A DNA stretch of 64,000 bases, taken from positions 62,001 through 126,000 of the forward strand of contig NZ_BMMB01000006.1 in NCBI RefSeq assembly GCF_014645615.1, written 5' to 3'. Below are positions 26,442 to 35,308 of the stretch, piece by piece. The notes under the pieces were generated by a model. It made no database searches, was not told the DNA's origin, and saw only the letters and a list, made by a program, of their open reading frames with translations. How positions within the stretch are numbered: the first letter of the stretch is position 1; each line of letters starts with the position of its first letter. This DNA comes from Paenibacillus hunanensis (lineage in GTDB: Bacteria > Bacillota > Bacilli > Paenibacillales > Paenibacillaceae). The translations under genes were made by a program, and so were the position numbers.

Positions 26442-28097
26442 ATGCCATTTGTAAATGAAGTTGTACTGATCGTAGCAGTCGTTGTTATTGTACTGGTGGT
26501 GCTCGGGATTACGTTCTGGGCGCGCTACAAAACGGTGAGCACAGATGAAGCAATGGTCGTTACCGGTTCATTTTTAGGAAGTAAAAACATTTCTGACGAT
26601 GGTTCTGGACGCAAGATTAAGATTGTACGTGGTGGCGGTGCATTTATATGGCCGATCTTTCAAAAGGCAGAGTTCCTGTCCTTACTGTCGCACAAGCTCG
26701 ATGTGACCACACCTGAGGTGTATACCGAGCAGGGTGTGCCTGTTATGGCAGACGGGGTAGCGATTATCAAAATCGGTAGCTCGGTTGAAGATGTAGCTAC
26801 AGCTGCTGAGCAGTTTATGGGTAAACCGATCCAAGCGCTGCAAAGTGAAGCACAGGAAGTGCTGGAGGGTCATCTGCGTTCGATTATGGGCTCGATGACG
26901 GTAGAGGAAGTGTATCGTAATCGGGATCGTTTTGCACAGGAGGTACAGAGCGTCGCAGCGCGTGATCTCAAGAAAATGGGCTTACAAATTGTCTCCTTTA
27001 CGATCAAGGATGTACGTGATAAGCATGGTTATCTGGAAGCGCTCGGTAAGCCGCGTATCGCAATGGTGAAGCGAGATGCCGAGATTGCCGAAGCGGAAGC
27101 GGTACGTGACTCTCGTATTCAAAAAGCACAGGCAGAGCAGGAAGGACAGAAGGCAGAGCTTCTACGCGATACGAATATCGCGGAGGCAGAGAAGGAAAAA
27201 GAACTCAAAATTGCTGCCTTCAAAAAAGACCAGGATACCGCTCGTGCCGAAGCGGATCAGGCTTACCATATTCAAGAAGCTAAAGCAAAGCAGATTATGA
27301 TGGAAGAGCAAATGAAGATCGAGCTTGTTCGCAAAGAGCGTGAGATCGATCTGAAGGAACGCGAAATCACCGTAAGCGAGAAGCAGTACGACGCACAGGT
27401 GAAAAAGAAAGCCGAAGCGGATCGCTTTGCGGTCGAGCAAGCCGCCGAAGCCGAAAAGTCGCGTAAAATGCGTGAAGCTGAAGCACGCAAATATTCGATC
27501 GAAACCGAAGCAAAGGCATCTGCTGAGCAGCAGCGTCTTGCCGGTCTGGCGGTTGCCGAGGTCGAGCGTGCACAGGGTACAGCCGAAGCGGATGTGATCC
27601 GTCTGCGTGGTCTTGCCGAAGCCGAAGCGAAGCAAAAGCTGGCTGAAGCATTTGAAAATTACGGTCAGGCAGCAATTCTCGATATTATCTCCAAGATGCT
27701 CCCAGAGCTGGCAGGCAAAATCGCAAGCCCACTGAGCAGCATTGATAAGCTAACCGTTGTCGATACGGGGAAAGGTGAAGGCGGCGGTGCTGCACGAGTG
27801 AGCAGCTACGTGACCGAGCTGATGGCAACTGCTCCTGAAATGCTAAAAAGTGTCTCCGGTCTGGATCTGGAATCGATGATCAAAAATTTCACCGGACAAC
27901 CAACCGAGCCGAGCACACCAGCTGCCAGTCGCAATAAAAGTAAAGTAGACGCTCGCCCGGCTACAGCAGTGGATGTGCTTGACGCTTTGACCATTGAGCC
28001 TGTTGCGGTGGTAACGCCATCCGAAGCTCCGCGCAGCGTGCAGCAGCCTGTAGCTCAGCAAGATACGATAGAAGAACGTGAAGAAAGTAAGGCTTAA
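26442..28097 (+). CDS. floT: flotillin (SPFH/Band 7 membrane-scaffold protein)
   Basis: Organises functional membrane microdomains. About 551 residues: a membrane helix at the very start (VVLIVAVVVIVLVVLGITFW), an SPFH domain to about 200, then a long Glu/Ala/Lys-rich coiled coil (many EAE and AEA triplets, about 215-400) that drives oligomerisation. A Gly-rich segment and a C-terminal conserved region follow, ending in a Pro/Thr-rich tail of about 70 residues. This is the FloT/YuaG architecture, not the short FloA type. AAAGGGGAG precedes the ATG; an upstream frame to 26328 lacks a ribosome site. It should be co-transcribed with the NfeD gene under SigW. The tail is longer than I expect for Bacillus subtilis FloT. 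Confidence 0.92.
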   Translation: MPFVNEVVLIVAVVVIVLVVLGITFWARYKTVSTDEAMVVTGSFLGSKNISDDGSGRKIKIVRGGGAFIWPIFQKAEFLSLLSHKLDVTTPEVYTEQGVPVMADGVAIIKIGSSVEDVATAAEQFMGKPIQALQSEAQEVLEGHLRSIMGSMTVEEVYRNRDRFAQEVQSVAARDLKKMGLQIVSFTIKDVRDKHGYLEALGKPRIAMVKRDAEIAEAEAVRDSRIQKAQAEQEGQKAELLRDTNIAEAEKEKELKIAAFKKDQDTARAEADQAYHIQEAKAKQIMMEEQMKIELVRKEREIDLKEREITVSEKQYDAQVKKKAEADRFAVEQAAEAEKSRKMREAEARKYSIETEAKASAEQQRLAGLAVAEVERAQGTAEADVIRLRGLAEAEAKQKLAEAFENYGQAAILDIISKMLPELAGKIASPLSSIDKLTVVDTGKGEGGGAARVSSYVTELMATAPEMLKSVSGLDLESMIKNFTGQPTEPSTPAASRNKSKVDARPATAVDVLDALTIEPVAVVTPSEAPRSVQQPVAQQDTIEEREESKA

Positions 28098-28453
28098 TGC
28101 TGGAAAAAGTCATGCACAATAAGAAATTGAAGCTTCAATCGATACACAACATGCATGCTTCCAATTCATACGTTACATGCATGAACTCGATGGGTTTAGT
28201 ATAAGAAAGCCAAACGCAATCAGTAGCTGGATCGATATCGAATCTCTTCCCATATAAAATAGAGATGGCATTAGCTTTTGTTAAATAGATGAAATTGCAA
28301 AGCTTCACGTATCCTAAAAGGGCGGTAAAGTCGCATCAAAAAAGGCTTTGCCGCCTCTTTGCGTTGCCGCACTGCCGGGCGTTTCGTATTGACGTAGCAG
28401 TGATTTTTTGATAACTTATTCGGGATAAGGCGATAGTAAAAAGGGGTGCAACT
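28098..28453. other. intergenic region between flotillin and glcT
   Basis: Holds one hairpin terminator (28320-28360) and a possible weak promoter, TTGACG near 28390 with TAACTT 17 bases on. No gene was seen. Confidence 0.5.
28320..28360 (+). terminator. probable terminator of the NfeD-flotillin operon
   Basis: GGCGGTAAAG pairs, with one G-U pair, to CTTTGCCGCC, followed by TCTTTG. The U-run is weak. Confidence 0.6.
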
Positions 28454-29296
28454 GTGAGCAGCCTACAGGTAGCTAAAGTGCTGAATAATAACGTAATTAT
28501 TGCAGATCATCCCCAGTATGAAGAAGTCGTGGTGATCGGTAAGGGAATCGGTTTTAACCGCAAGGCGAGCGATCAGATTCCGCTGGATGTCGTCGAGAAA
28601 ATGTTTATTTTGACCAATCAACAGGAGCAGGAGCAGTATAAGCAGCTGGCGACACAGATTGACGAGCGAATCATCGAAGTGATCAATGAGATCATTCATT
28701 ATATTAATAAAGAAAGCAAAACACCGCTGAATGAGCATATTCACATCGCATTAACCGATCATATTGCATTTGCGATCAAGCGTGCCGAGCAGGGGATGAC
28801 CGTGCAAAATCCATTTCTGTATGAGACACGTGAAATGTATCCAGCAGAATATAGACTGGCTGAGCATGCGCTGGATATTATTAATAAGCGTCTGGGGATC
28901 AGTCTGGAAGAGGATGAGATCGGCTTTGTGGCTCTGCATATTTATAGTGCGCTGACAGATCAGCATATTACGGAGATCAAGTCGCATTCGCGGCTTATTG
29001 CCGATATGATCAAGGTGGTTGAGGATTCTTTGCATCTGAAAATTGCCGGAGACAGTCTGGACTATTCACGTCTGCTGACGCATCTCCGCTTTGCGATCGA
29101 GCGTATTCGGCGTGGAGAGAAGGTAGCAGCCACTCATCGACTGGAGGAAATGCTCAAGTCGGAATATCCGGAAGTGTATTCGCTCGCATGGAAGCTGACC
29201 AAGATGATGGAGAAGCGTCTACGTCGCCCGGTCTATGCGGCTGAGGTTAGTTATTTGACAATGCATTTACAGCGTTTCGTCGAAAAAAACGAATAG
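28454..29296 (+). CDS. glcT: GlcT, BglG-family transcription antiterminator of ptsG
   Basis: RNA-binding antiterminator of 280 residues that lets RNA polymerase pass the ptsG leader terminator when glucose is available. The N-terminal 55 residues form the RNA-binding CAT domain (QVAKVLNNNVIIA, GKGIGFNRKASD). Two PRD domains follow, with phosphorylatable His in HIALTDHIAF and VALHIYSA (PRD1) and in LLTHLRFAIERI and LTMHLQRF (PRD2). EIIGlc and HPr phosphorylate these to set activity. The start is GTG, with AAGGGG 8 bases upstream. The target RAT and terminator lie directly downstream, before ptsG. Confidence 0.95.
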   Translation: MSSLQVAKVLNNNVIIADHPQYEEVVVIGKGIGFNRKASDQIPLDVVEKMFILTNQQEQEQYKQLATQIDERIIEVINEIIHYINKESKTPLNEHIHIALTDHIAFAIKRAEQGMTVQNPFLYETREMYPAEYRLAEHALDIINKRLGISLEEDEIGFVALHIYSALTDQHITEIKSHSRLIADMIKVVEDSLHLKIAGDSLDYSRLLTHLRFAIERIRRGEKVAATHRLEEMLKSEYPEVYSLAWKLTKMMEKRLRRPVYAAEVSYLTMHLQRFVEKNE

Positions 29297-29323
29297 TTCT
29301 TGTAACTTTTTTAATGAAAAGGC

Positions 29324-29352
29324 TTGCAAGTTGGAAATGTCAATGTTATAAT
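29324..29352 (+). promoter_or_regulatory. SigA promoter of ptsG
   Basis: TTGCAA and a perfect TATAAT are separated by 17 bases, starting a transcript about 235 bases before the ptsG start codon. Confidence 0.8.
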
Positions 29353-29386
29353 TCAGAACGTAATCAACAAATGAATAACGGATATA

Positions 29387-29415
29387 ACGTGTTACTGATT
29401 CGATCAGGCATGAGT
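29387..29415 (+). promoter_or_regulatory. RAT, ribonucleic antiterminator bound by GlcT
   Basis: An imperfect stem-loop with TACTGATTCGATCAGG at its core, flanked by ACGTGT and CATGAGT. It matches my recollection of the GlcT target in the Bacillus subtilis ptsG leader. Its 3' arm (GGCATGAG) is also the 5' arm of the terminator that follows, so the two folds exclude each other. Confidence 0.85.
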
Positions 29416-29521
29416 TTACAAAGTATCTGAAATGCAAGACTGCATATGCAAGGACAGGTCTATCCTGAATCCCAACATACAGCTTGAATTTACAGGTGCA
29501 TTGTTTGCTCATGTCTTTTTT
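29407..29521 (+). terminator. ptsG leader terminator, mutually exclusive with RAT
   Basis: A long hairpin: GGCATGAG at 29407 pairs with CTCATGTC ending at 29514, with further paired segments inside (TTTACAAAGTATCTG against CAGGTGCATTGTTTG with mismatches). Six to seven T follow. It should stop transcription unless GlcT holds the RAT. Confidence 0.8.
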
Positions 29522-29593
29522 GCGTGGTCTCCTTTATTCGTGTTGTTGAGCGTCGCATACTATATTTTACTATCTAGAGGGGAAGTGGCTGTA

Positions 29594-31648
29594 TTGTTTA
29601 AACGTCTGTTTGGCGTTTTGCAAAAAGTAGGTAGAGCACTGATGTTGCCAGTCGCAATTCTGCCTGCAGCAGGTTTGCTGCTCGGTATCGGTAATCTACT
29701 GGTTAATCCAGACTTTTTGCAGTATATACCTGCACTGAAAGCACCGTGGATTCAACTGGTTTCCAGTATTATGATGAACTCCGGTCAAATTGTATTTGAT
29801 AACCTATCCTTACTGTTTGCTGTCGGGGTTGCTGTTGGTTTAGCAGGAGGAGAAGGTGTTGCTGGTCTTGCAGCAATTATCGGTTATCTTGTTATGAACG
29901 TAACAATGGGTACTGCTAAAGGCATCACTTCTGAAATGGTAGGTAAAGGTGATTATTCCGTTGCGTCTGTACTGGGTATCCCAACACTACAAACTGGTGT
30001 ATTTGGTGGTATTATCGTCGGCGTTTTAGCGGCATCTATGTATAAGAGATTTTTCAAAATCGAGTTGCCTTCGTACTTGGGTTTCTTCGCTGGTAAACGT
30101 TTTGTGCCTATCATGACGGCATTGACATCCTTACTTCTAGGTGTGGTTATGATTTTTGTATGGCCACCGATTCAAGGTTTACTGAATAATATTTCTCACA
30201 ACATGGTAGATTCTAATCCGACTTTGTCGGCATTTATTTTCGGTGTTATCGAACGTTCTCTTATTCCATTCGGTCTGCACCATATCTTTTATTCTCCATT
30301 CTGGTTCGAGTTTGGTCAGTATACAGACAAAGCAGGTCAGATTATTCATGGGGATCAAAAAATCTTCTTTGCACAGCTACGTGATGGCGTTCAGTTTACA
30401 GCTGGTACATTCATGACTGGTAAGTTCCCGTTCATGATGTTCGGTTTACCTGCTGCGGCACTCGCGATTTATCACGAAGCAAAACCTGAAAACAAAAAAG
30501 TAGTTGCTGGTATCATGGCTTCTGCGGCACTGACATCGTTCCTGACAGGTATTACAGAGCCACTGGAATTCTCGTTCCTGTTCGTAGCTCCAGTTCTGTT
30601 CGGTATTCACGCTATCTTTGCAGGTCTGTCCTTCATGACTATGCAATTGCTGGGCGTTAAAATTGGTATGACATTCTCTGGTGGTCTGATTGACTTTATT
30701 CTGTTTGGCGTATTGCCAAACCGCACAGCATGGTGGGATGTCATCATTGTTGGTTTGATTCTGGCTGTTATTTACTACTTCGGTTTCCGCTTTGCGATCC
30801 GTACTTTCAAACTGAAAACACCAGGGCGCGAAGATGCAGTTGCTGCAACGGATACTAATGGCGGCGGTTCCGCTTCTCAAGATGAGCTGCCAGGTAAAAT
30901 TCTGGACGCATTCGGCGGTCAGCAAAACATTTCCAGTCTGGATGCTTGTATTACGCGTCTGCGTATTCAAGTAAAAGAACCAAAAGAAGTAGATAAAGCA
31001 CAATTGAAAGCACTGGGCGCTTCCGGTGTACTGGAAGTGGGTAATAATATCCAGGCGATCTTCGGAACACGTTCCGATACAATCAAATCGCAGATGCAGG
31101 ATATCATTGCAGGACGTACACCACGACCTACACCTCCAAGTGTGGACAATGAGCCTGTGAAGGCGACTGCTGAGGGACAGGTAAACTTACTGGCAGAAGA
31201 AATGATCGTAGCTCCAGCTGAAGGCGAGCTGCTGAACATTTCCGAAGTTCCAGACCCTGTATTCTCGCAAAAGATGACAGGTGACGGCTTCGCCATCCTG
31301 CCATCGAACGGTACGATCGCTTCTCCAGTTAACGGTAAAGTATTCAACGTATTCCCAAGTAAGCATGCGATCGGCATTATGTCTGAAGCAGGCAAAGAAA
31401 TCCTGGTACACGTTGGTGTGAATACCGTTAAGCTGAAAGGACAGGGCTTCAACGTACTCGTTGCCGAAGGTGACGATGTTATGGCTGGACAGCCAATCCT
31501 TGAAGTGGATCTGGAGTATGTAAAAGCAAATGCTCCATCGATCATCACACCGATCATCTTCTCCAACCTGCCAGAAGGCGCAGCGGTAACGCTGAAAAAA
31601 TCCGGCACTGTAAAAGCTGGAGAAGGCGACATTATCTCCATTAAGTAA
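29594..31648 (+). CDS. ptsG: glucose-specific PTS permease EIICBA
   Basis: Imports and phosphorylates glucose. 684 residues in the order EIIC (about 1-420, polytopic), EIIB with the phosphorylated Cys 452 in DACITRLRI, and EIIA with the phosphorylated His near 606 in EILVHVGVNTVKLKG. The EIIC signature GITEPLEFSFLF is intact. I place the start at TTG 29594 (encoding FKRLFGVLQKVGRALM), which matches known PtsG N-termini and has GAGGGG upstream. A longer frame to 29432 would overlap the leader terminator. It is controlled by the RAT/terminator switch. HPr and EI follow downstream. Confidence 0.96.
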   Translation: MFKRLFGVLQKVGRALMLPVAILPAAGLLLGIGNLLVNPDFLQYIPALKAPWIQLVSSIMMNSGQIVFDNLSLLFAVGVAVGLAGGEGVAGLAAIIGYLVMNVTMGTAKGITSEMVGKGDYSVASVLGIPTLQTGVFGGIIVGVLAASMYKRFFKIELPSYLGFFAGKRFVPIMTALTSLLLGVVMIFVWPPIQGLLNNISHNMVDSNPTLSAFIFGVIERSLIPFGLHHIFYSPFWFEFGQYTDKAGQIIHGDQKIFFAQLRDGVQFTAGTFMTGKFPFMMFGLPAAALAIYHEAKPENKKVVAGIMASAALTSFLTGITEPLEFSFLFVAPVLFGIHAIFAGLSFMTMQLLGVKIGMTFSGGLIDFILFGVLPNRTAWWDVIIVGLILAVIYYFGFRFAIRTFKLKTPGREDAVAATDTNGGGSASQDELPGKILDAFGGQQNISSLDACITRLRIQVKEPKEVDKAQLKALGASGVLEVGNNIQAIFGTRSDTIKSQMQDIIAGRTPRPTPPSVDNEPVKATAEGQVNLLAEEMIVAPAEGELLNISEVPDPVFSQKMTGDGFAILPSNGTIASPVNGKVFNVFPSKHAIGIMSEAGKEILVHVGVNTVKLKGQGFNVLVAEGDDVMAGQPILEVDLEYVKANAPSIITPIIFSNLPEGAAVTLKKSGTVKAGEGDIISIK

Positions 31649-31789
31649 TGATCGATATCGAATCAGGCAACAGAGCCTGACACCGTTCTTTGAGCGGTGC
31701 ACAACAGAGCAATCGATCCTATTTTACAAATGCATAATGACATCATTGTTAGCCTTCTCGGTTGATATGACCGACATCAGGCAATTCCC

Positions 31790-31832
31790 GCAAACTATAG
31801 GCGACCCTTTACCGGGTTCGTCTATAGTTTGC
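31790..31832. repeat. strong hairpin between ptsG and ptsH
   Basis: GCAAACTATAG pairs perfectly with CTATAGTTTGC and the stem continues through GCGACCC/GGGTTCG. No T-run follows, so it is not a standard terminator; it may be an RNA-processing or stability hairpin. Confidence 0.6.
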
Positions 31833-31951
31833 TATCATTATGGAATGAAAGCATTTTGCGGTGAATGTGAGTATTTATCTGATTCGTTCATGAATTTGCC
31901 TAAAAATTACCGTAAAATGTTGGGTATTGCTGAAAAAAGTCGATTTTTTTT

Positions 31952-31980
31952 CTGACAGAAGGTGCATCCGGCGTTATTAT
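31952..31980 (+). promoter_or_regulatory. SigA promoter of ptsHI
   Basis: CTGACA and TATTAT are separated by 17 bases, each one base from consensus, 82 bases before the ptsH start. It gives ptsHI transcription independent of glucose-controlled ptsG. Confidence 0.65.
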
Positions 31981-32061
31981 GCTGTACAATGGAATGGATG
32001 GCTTGATGATTTACATCTATCTAACAAAACCCCAAATTATAAGAAAGCGAGTGACTCTATA

Positions 32062-32337
32062 ATGGAAAAAACATTCAAAATCGTTGACGAAGATGGTATC
32101 CACGCACGCCCAGCAACAGCTCTTGTAACTGCTGCTAACAAATTTGCTTCTACTGAATCTTTTGCTGAAGCTAAAGGTAAAAAAGTAACACTGAAATCCA
32201 TCCTGGGCGTTCTGTCCCTTGGTCTGGAGCAAGGTGACACTATCGTTCTGTCCACTACTGGTGCTGAAGAAGCAGCTGCTCTGCAAGCTCTGACAGACGT
32301 AATGGTGAAAGAAGGGCTAGGCGAAATCAATGGCTAA
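32062..32337 (+). CDS. ptsH: phosphocarrier protein HPr
   Basis: General PTS carrier of 91 residues. Phospho-accepting His 14 lies in DGIHARPATALV, and the regulatory Ser 46 in LKSILGVLSLG, the HprK/P site used for CcpA-dependent catabolite repression. I chose the ATG of MEKTFKI; a longer frame from 31927 covers the promoter. The ribosome site is weak (AAAGCGAG). The stop codon overlaps the ptsI start by 8 bases, giving translational coupling. Confidence 0.96.
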   Translation: MEKTFKIVDEDGIHARPATALVTAANKFASTESFAEAKGKKVTLKSILGVLSLGLEQGDTIVLSTTGAEEAAALQALTDVMVKEGLGEING

Positions 32338-34042
32338 TATTTTGGGAATCGCGGCGTCTTCGGGCATCGCTATTGCCAAAGCATTCCGTCTGGAGCACCC
32401 TGAATACGAAATCAGTAAGCGCTCCGTAAGCGACGCCGATGCAGAATTGGCTAAACTGCAAGCTGCTTTGGAAACTTCCAAAGGTGAGCTTGAAGCGATC
32501 AAAGAACGTACGTTGCAAGAAATGGGGGAAAAGAAGGCTGAGATTTTCCAATCTCACCTACTGATCCTGAGCGATCCTGAGCTGATTGATCCGGTCAAAG
32601 ACAAGATCACCAGCGAAATGATCAATGCTGAATATGCACTTAACGAAATCGCTTCGCAATTCGTAGCGATGTTTGAAAATATGAAGAGTGCTTACCTTCA
32701 AGAGCGTGCGGCTGACATGCGTGACGTTACAAAACGCGTGATCAACCATCTGATGGGTGTTAACTTCCAGAGCCCAGCAGAAATTCGTGAAGAAGTGGTC
32801 ATCATTGCAGAAGACCTGACTCCTTCCGATACAGCACAGCTTGATCGTAACTACGTAAAAGGCTTCACGACTAACATTGGTGGTCGTACTTCCCACTCCG
32901 CAATCATGGCACGCTCCCTGGAGATTCCAGCGGTTGTTGGTACGAAGGAAGTTATGGAAGTCGTACAAAACGGTGATGTCGTTATCGTTGACGGTCTCGA
33001 AGGTAACGTTATCGTGAACCCGGACGATGCTACACTGGCTGATTACCGTGCAAAACGTGAAGCATACGAGGCTCAAGTAGCAGAATGGCGCAAGCTGCGC
33101 GACGAAGCTACCGTGTCCAAAGATGGCGTTCACGTAGAGCTGGCAGCTAACATTGGTACACCAAACGATGTTGCTGGCGTTATCGATAACGGCGGCGAAG
33201 CAGTAGGTCTGTACCGTACCGAGTTCCTGTACATGGGTCGTGACGAATTGCCATCGGAAGATGTACAATTCAACGCGTACAAAACGGTACTGGAGCGTAT
33301 GGAAGGCAAGCCAGTTGTGGTTCGTACACTCGATATCGGTGGCGACAAAGAACTGCCTTACCTGACATTGCCAAAAGAAATGAACCCGTTCCTGGGCTTC
33401 CGTGCAATTCGTCTCTGTCTGGATCGTCAGGACATTTTCCGCACTCAACTGCGTGCGCTGCTGAGAGCAAGCGTATTCGGCGAACTGCGTATCATGTTCC
33501 CAATGATTGCGACACTGGGCGAATTCCGTCAAGCGAAAGCGGTTCTGCTGGAAGAGAAAGACAAGCTGGTATCCGAGGGTGTTGCGGTATCCGACAACAT
33601 TCAGCTCGGTATCATGGTTGAAATTCCTTCGACAGCGGTACTAGCTGACCAGTTTGCCAAAGAAGTGGACTTCTTCAGTATCGGTACTAACGATCTGATT
33701 CAGTACACAATGGCAGCTGACCGTATGAACGAGCGTGTTTCCTATCTGTATCAACCATATAACCCGTCCATTCTGCGTCTGGTTAAAATGGTTATCGATG
33801 CAGCACACAAAGAAGGCAAATGGGCTGGTATGTGTGGCGAGATGGCAGGGGATGCAACAGCAATTCCACTGCTGCTCGGTCTGGGACTCGATGAGTTCAG
33901 CATGAGCGCAAGCTCGATCCTGCCTGCACGCAGCCAGATCGCGAAGCTGTCCAAAGCTGAAATGCAAGAGCTTGCTACCAAAGCACTCGATATGCAAACA
34001 GCAGAAGAAGTGGTTGAGCTGGTTAACGCGATTCAGGCGTAA
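32330..34042 (+). CDS. ptsI: PTS enzyme I (phosphoenolpyruvate-protein phosphotransferase)
   Basis: Transfers phosphate from phosphoenolpyruvate to HPr. 570 residues, normal length. The phosphohistidine is near 189 in GGRTSHSAIMARSL, and the PEP-binding signature DFFSIGTNDLIQYTMAADR is in the C-terminal half, with the catalytic Cys in GMCGEMAG. It starts inside the end of ptsH (ATGGCTAA overlap). A terminator follows 98 bases after the stop. Confidence 0.96.
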   Translation: MANILGIAASSGIAIAKAFRLEHPEYEISKRSVSDADAELAKLQAALETSKGELEAIKERTLQEMGEKKAEIFQSHLLILSDPELIDPVKDKITSEMINAEYALNEIASQFVAMFENMKSAYLQERAADMRDVTKRVINHLMGVNFQSPAEIREEVVIIAEDLTPSDTAQLDRNYVKGFTTNIGGRTSHSAIMARSLEIPAVVGTKEVMEVVQNGDVVIVDGLEGNVIVNPDDATLADYRAKREAYEAQVAEWRKLRDEATVSKDGVHVELAANIGTPNDVAGVIDNGGEAVGLYRTEFLYMGRDELPSEDVQFNAYKTVLERMEGKPVVVRTLDIGGDKELPYLTLPKEMNPFLGFRAIRLCLDRQDIFRTQLRALLRASVFGELRIMFPMIATLGEFRQAKAVLLEEKDKLVSEGVAVSDNIQLGIMVEIPSTAVLADQFAKEVDFFSIGTNDLIQYTMAADRMNERVSYLYQPYNPSILRLVKMVIDAAHKEGKWAGMCGEMAGDATAIPLLLGLGLDEFSMSASSILPARSQIAKLSKAEMQELATKALDMQTAEEVVELVNAIQA

Positions 34043-34139
34043 TACGAACGTGTTATTTGCTTTATCGCAATAGCTAATGGAGTGTATTGCCTGCAATTTT
34101 GAGGCGCGCTCTATTGAATCGTTTTCCAACAATCCCATT

Positions 34140-34181
34140 AAGCTGATTTCCTGAATGTTTCGGGGAATCAGCTTTTTTTAT
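34140..34181 (+). terminator. intrinsic terminator of ptsHI
   Basis: AAGCTGATTTCC pairs with GGGAATCAGCTT, with one wobble, followed by TTTTT. Confidence 0.85.
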
Positions 34182-34217
34182 TTAAAATGCTGGGCGGAGC
34201 ATTGGAGAGCGCTCCGT

Positions 34218-34317
34218 AAAAGGATTGTCCAACGGCCTCCGGTTAAGCCTGCAAATGTTGTGATTGGAGATGGTGAATTTGCAGGCTTAAAGGTCGGCCT
34301 TTTGGACAATTCCTTTT
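34218..34317. repeat. 100-base near-perfect palindrome after ptsI
   Basis: AAAAGGATTGTCCAA pairs with TTGGACAATTCCTTTT, and TTAAGCCTGCAAAT pairs with ATTTGCAGGCTTAA. The GGCC-containing segments between them form an internal loop, and the apical loop is about 20 bases. There is no T-run. The region from 34318 to the next gene is AT-rich and shows nothing else. Confidence 0.75.
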
Positions 34318-34547
34318 CCTCCGCTTGGTGCGTGTATATTCTGTTTTTGCACATAGGAAAGCATTTTTAAAAGAGTGTGATAGAGGCATTGACGGATAAG
34401 AGAAAAATAAAAGGTTAGAGTAATTTTTCTATAATGGATCTGTAGATAGAAGATCGAAGGAGTGTTTTTATTTTATGATAATCTTTAGCGTTAAAATATA
34501 TAACTAGAGATTGGATACTTCTCATTATAGAAAGTGGGTAGAGTACA

Positions 34548-34994
34548 ATGGAAGCTTTTACAATTAGAACTGTACAGATCGAAGATGCTGAACAGATTTA
34601 CGTGTTAAATCAGGAATTTAATCCGAAGTTTTATCAATTTACAGCAGAGCAGGTACAGCAACGAATTCGTTCTTTGCTGATTAATGAACGAGACATTGTA
34701 CTTATTGCAGAAAAGAATCAGCAAGTTATAGGATTTATTCATGGTAGCTTGTATGAATTATTGTTTTCAGAGCTGATGGTGCATGTGGTATGTCTTATTG
34801 TTAGCGAATCTAATCGACAGCAGGGAGTTGGCAGCCAATTATTAGCTGAGCTTGAACAATGGGCAACACAGCAAGGAGCTAAAGCAATGAAACTATTATC
34901 CCATCCAAGTCGTACCAATGCTCATCGACTGTATGAAAAGCGAGGCTACACGTATACAAAAGATCAAAAGAATTTCGTAAAGCAACTACTTTAA
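34548..34994 (+). CDS. GNAT family N-acetyltransferase
   Basis: Protein of 148 residues with the GNAT fold: IRTVQIEDAEQIYVLN at the start, the central strand VHVVCLIVSESNRQQGVGSQLL containing the acetyl-CoA motif A (RQQGVGSQL), and the C-terminal LYEKRGYTYTKD. Acetylates a small molecule or protein amine; the substrate is unknown. The ribosome site is modest (GGGTAGAG). It is more AT-rich than its neighbours. Confidence 0.85.
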   Translation: MEAFTIRTVQIEDAEQIYVLNQEFNPKFYQFTAEQVQQRIRSLLINERDIVLIAEKNQQVIGFIHGSLYELLFSELMVHVVCLIVSESNRQQGVGSQLLAELEQWATQQGAKAMKLLSHPSRTNAHRLYEKRGYTYTKDQKNFVKQLL

Positions 34995-35080
34995 AAAAAG
35001 TCTCATCCAATACCATGTATAATAACTAGGTTCGTGTATGAATGATTAGGTATCCAGCACAATAAGATAATTAGAGTTAA

Positions 35081-35172
35081 GGAATGTAGAGAGAAGGCTG
35101 GGAATTTACAGCTTATTCTCAATCAGTAGATTTCTGAACTTCATTTCAGGATGTTCCCTTCTTCCTTCCGAT
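35081..35172 (+). repeat. structured intergenic repeat, degenerate copy C
   Basis: GGGAATTTACAGC...CAGTAGATTTCTG corresponds to the inner stem of copies A and B and still pairs with wobbles. GTTCCCTTCTTCCTTCCGA corresponds to their right outer arm. The left outer arm is decayed. Confidence 0.5.
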
Positions 35173-35226
35173 ATTCGTTTGTTCTAACCAGACATTCTTA
35201 TCAAAGGCTTACAGGCTCGAAAATTA

Positions 35227-35273
35227 AAAAGGCTCCCAGAAGTATGCAATGTGCATATCTCTGGGAGCTTTTC
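35227..35273. terminator. bidirectional terminator between the GNAT gene and gcvPB
   Basis: AAAAGGCTCCCAGA pairs with TCTGGGAGCTTTT, with TATGCA/TGCATA at the top. A-run and T-run flank it on both sides, serving the two convergent genes. Confidence 0.85.
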
Positions 35274-35308
35274 TTTATAAGGTTTGTAATCAGATTCTAA
35301 ATCATCAA

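Noticed and set aside
31737..31955. 72-codon frame between ptsG and ptsH
   Set aside because: It runs through the 31790 hairpin, has no ribosome site and overlaps the ptsHI promoter.
34155..34370. 71-codon frame after ptsI
   Set aside because: It begins inside a terminator and is mostly made of the palindrome at 34218-34317.
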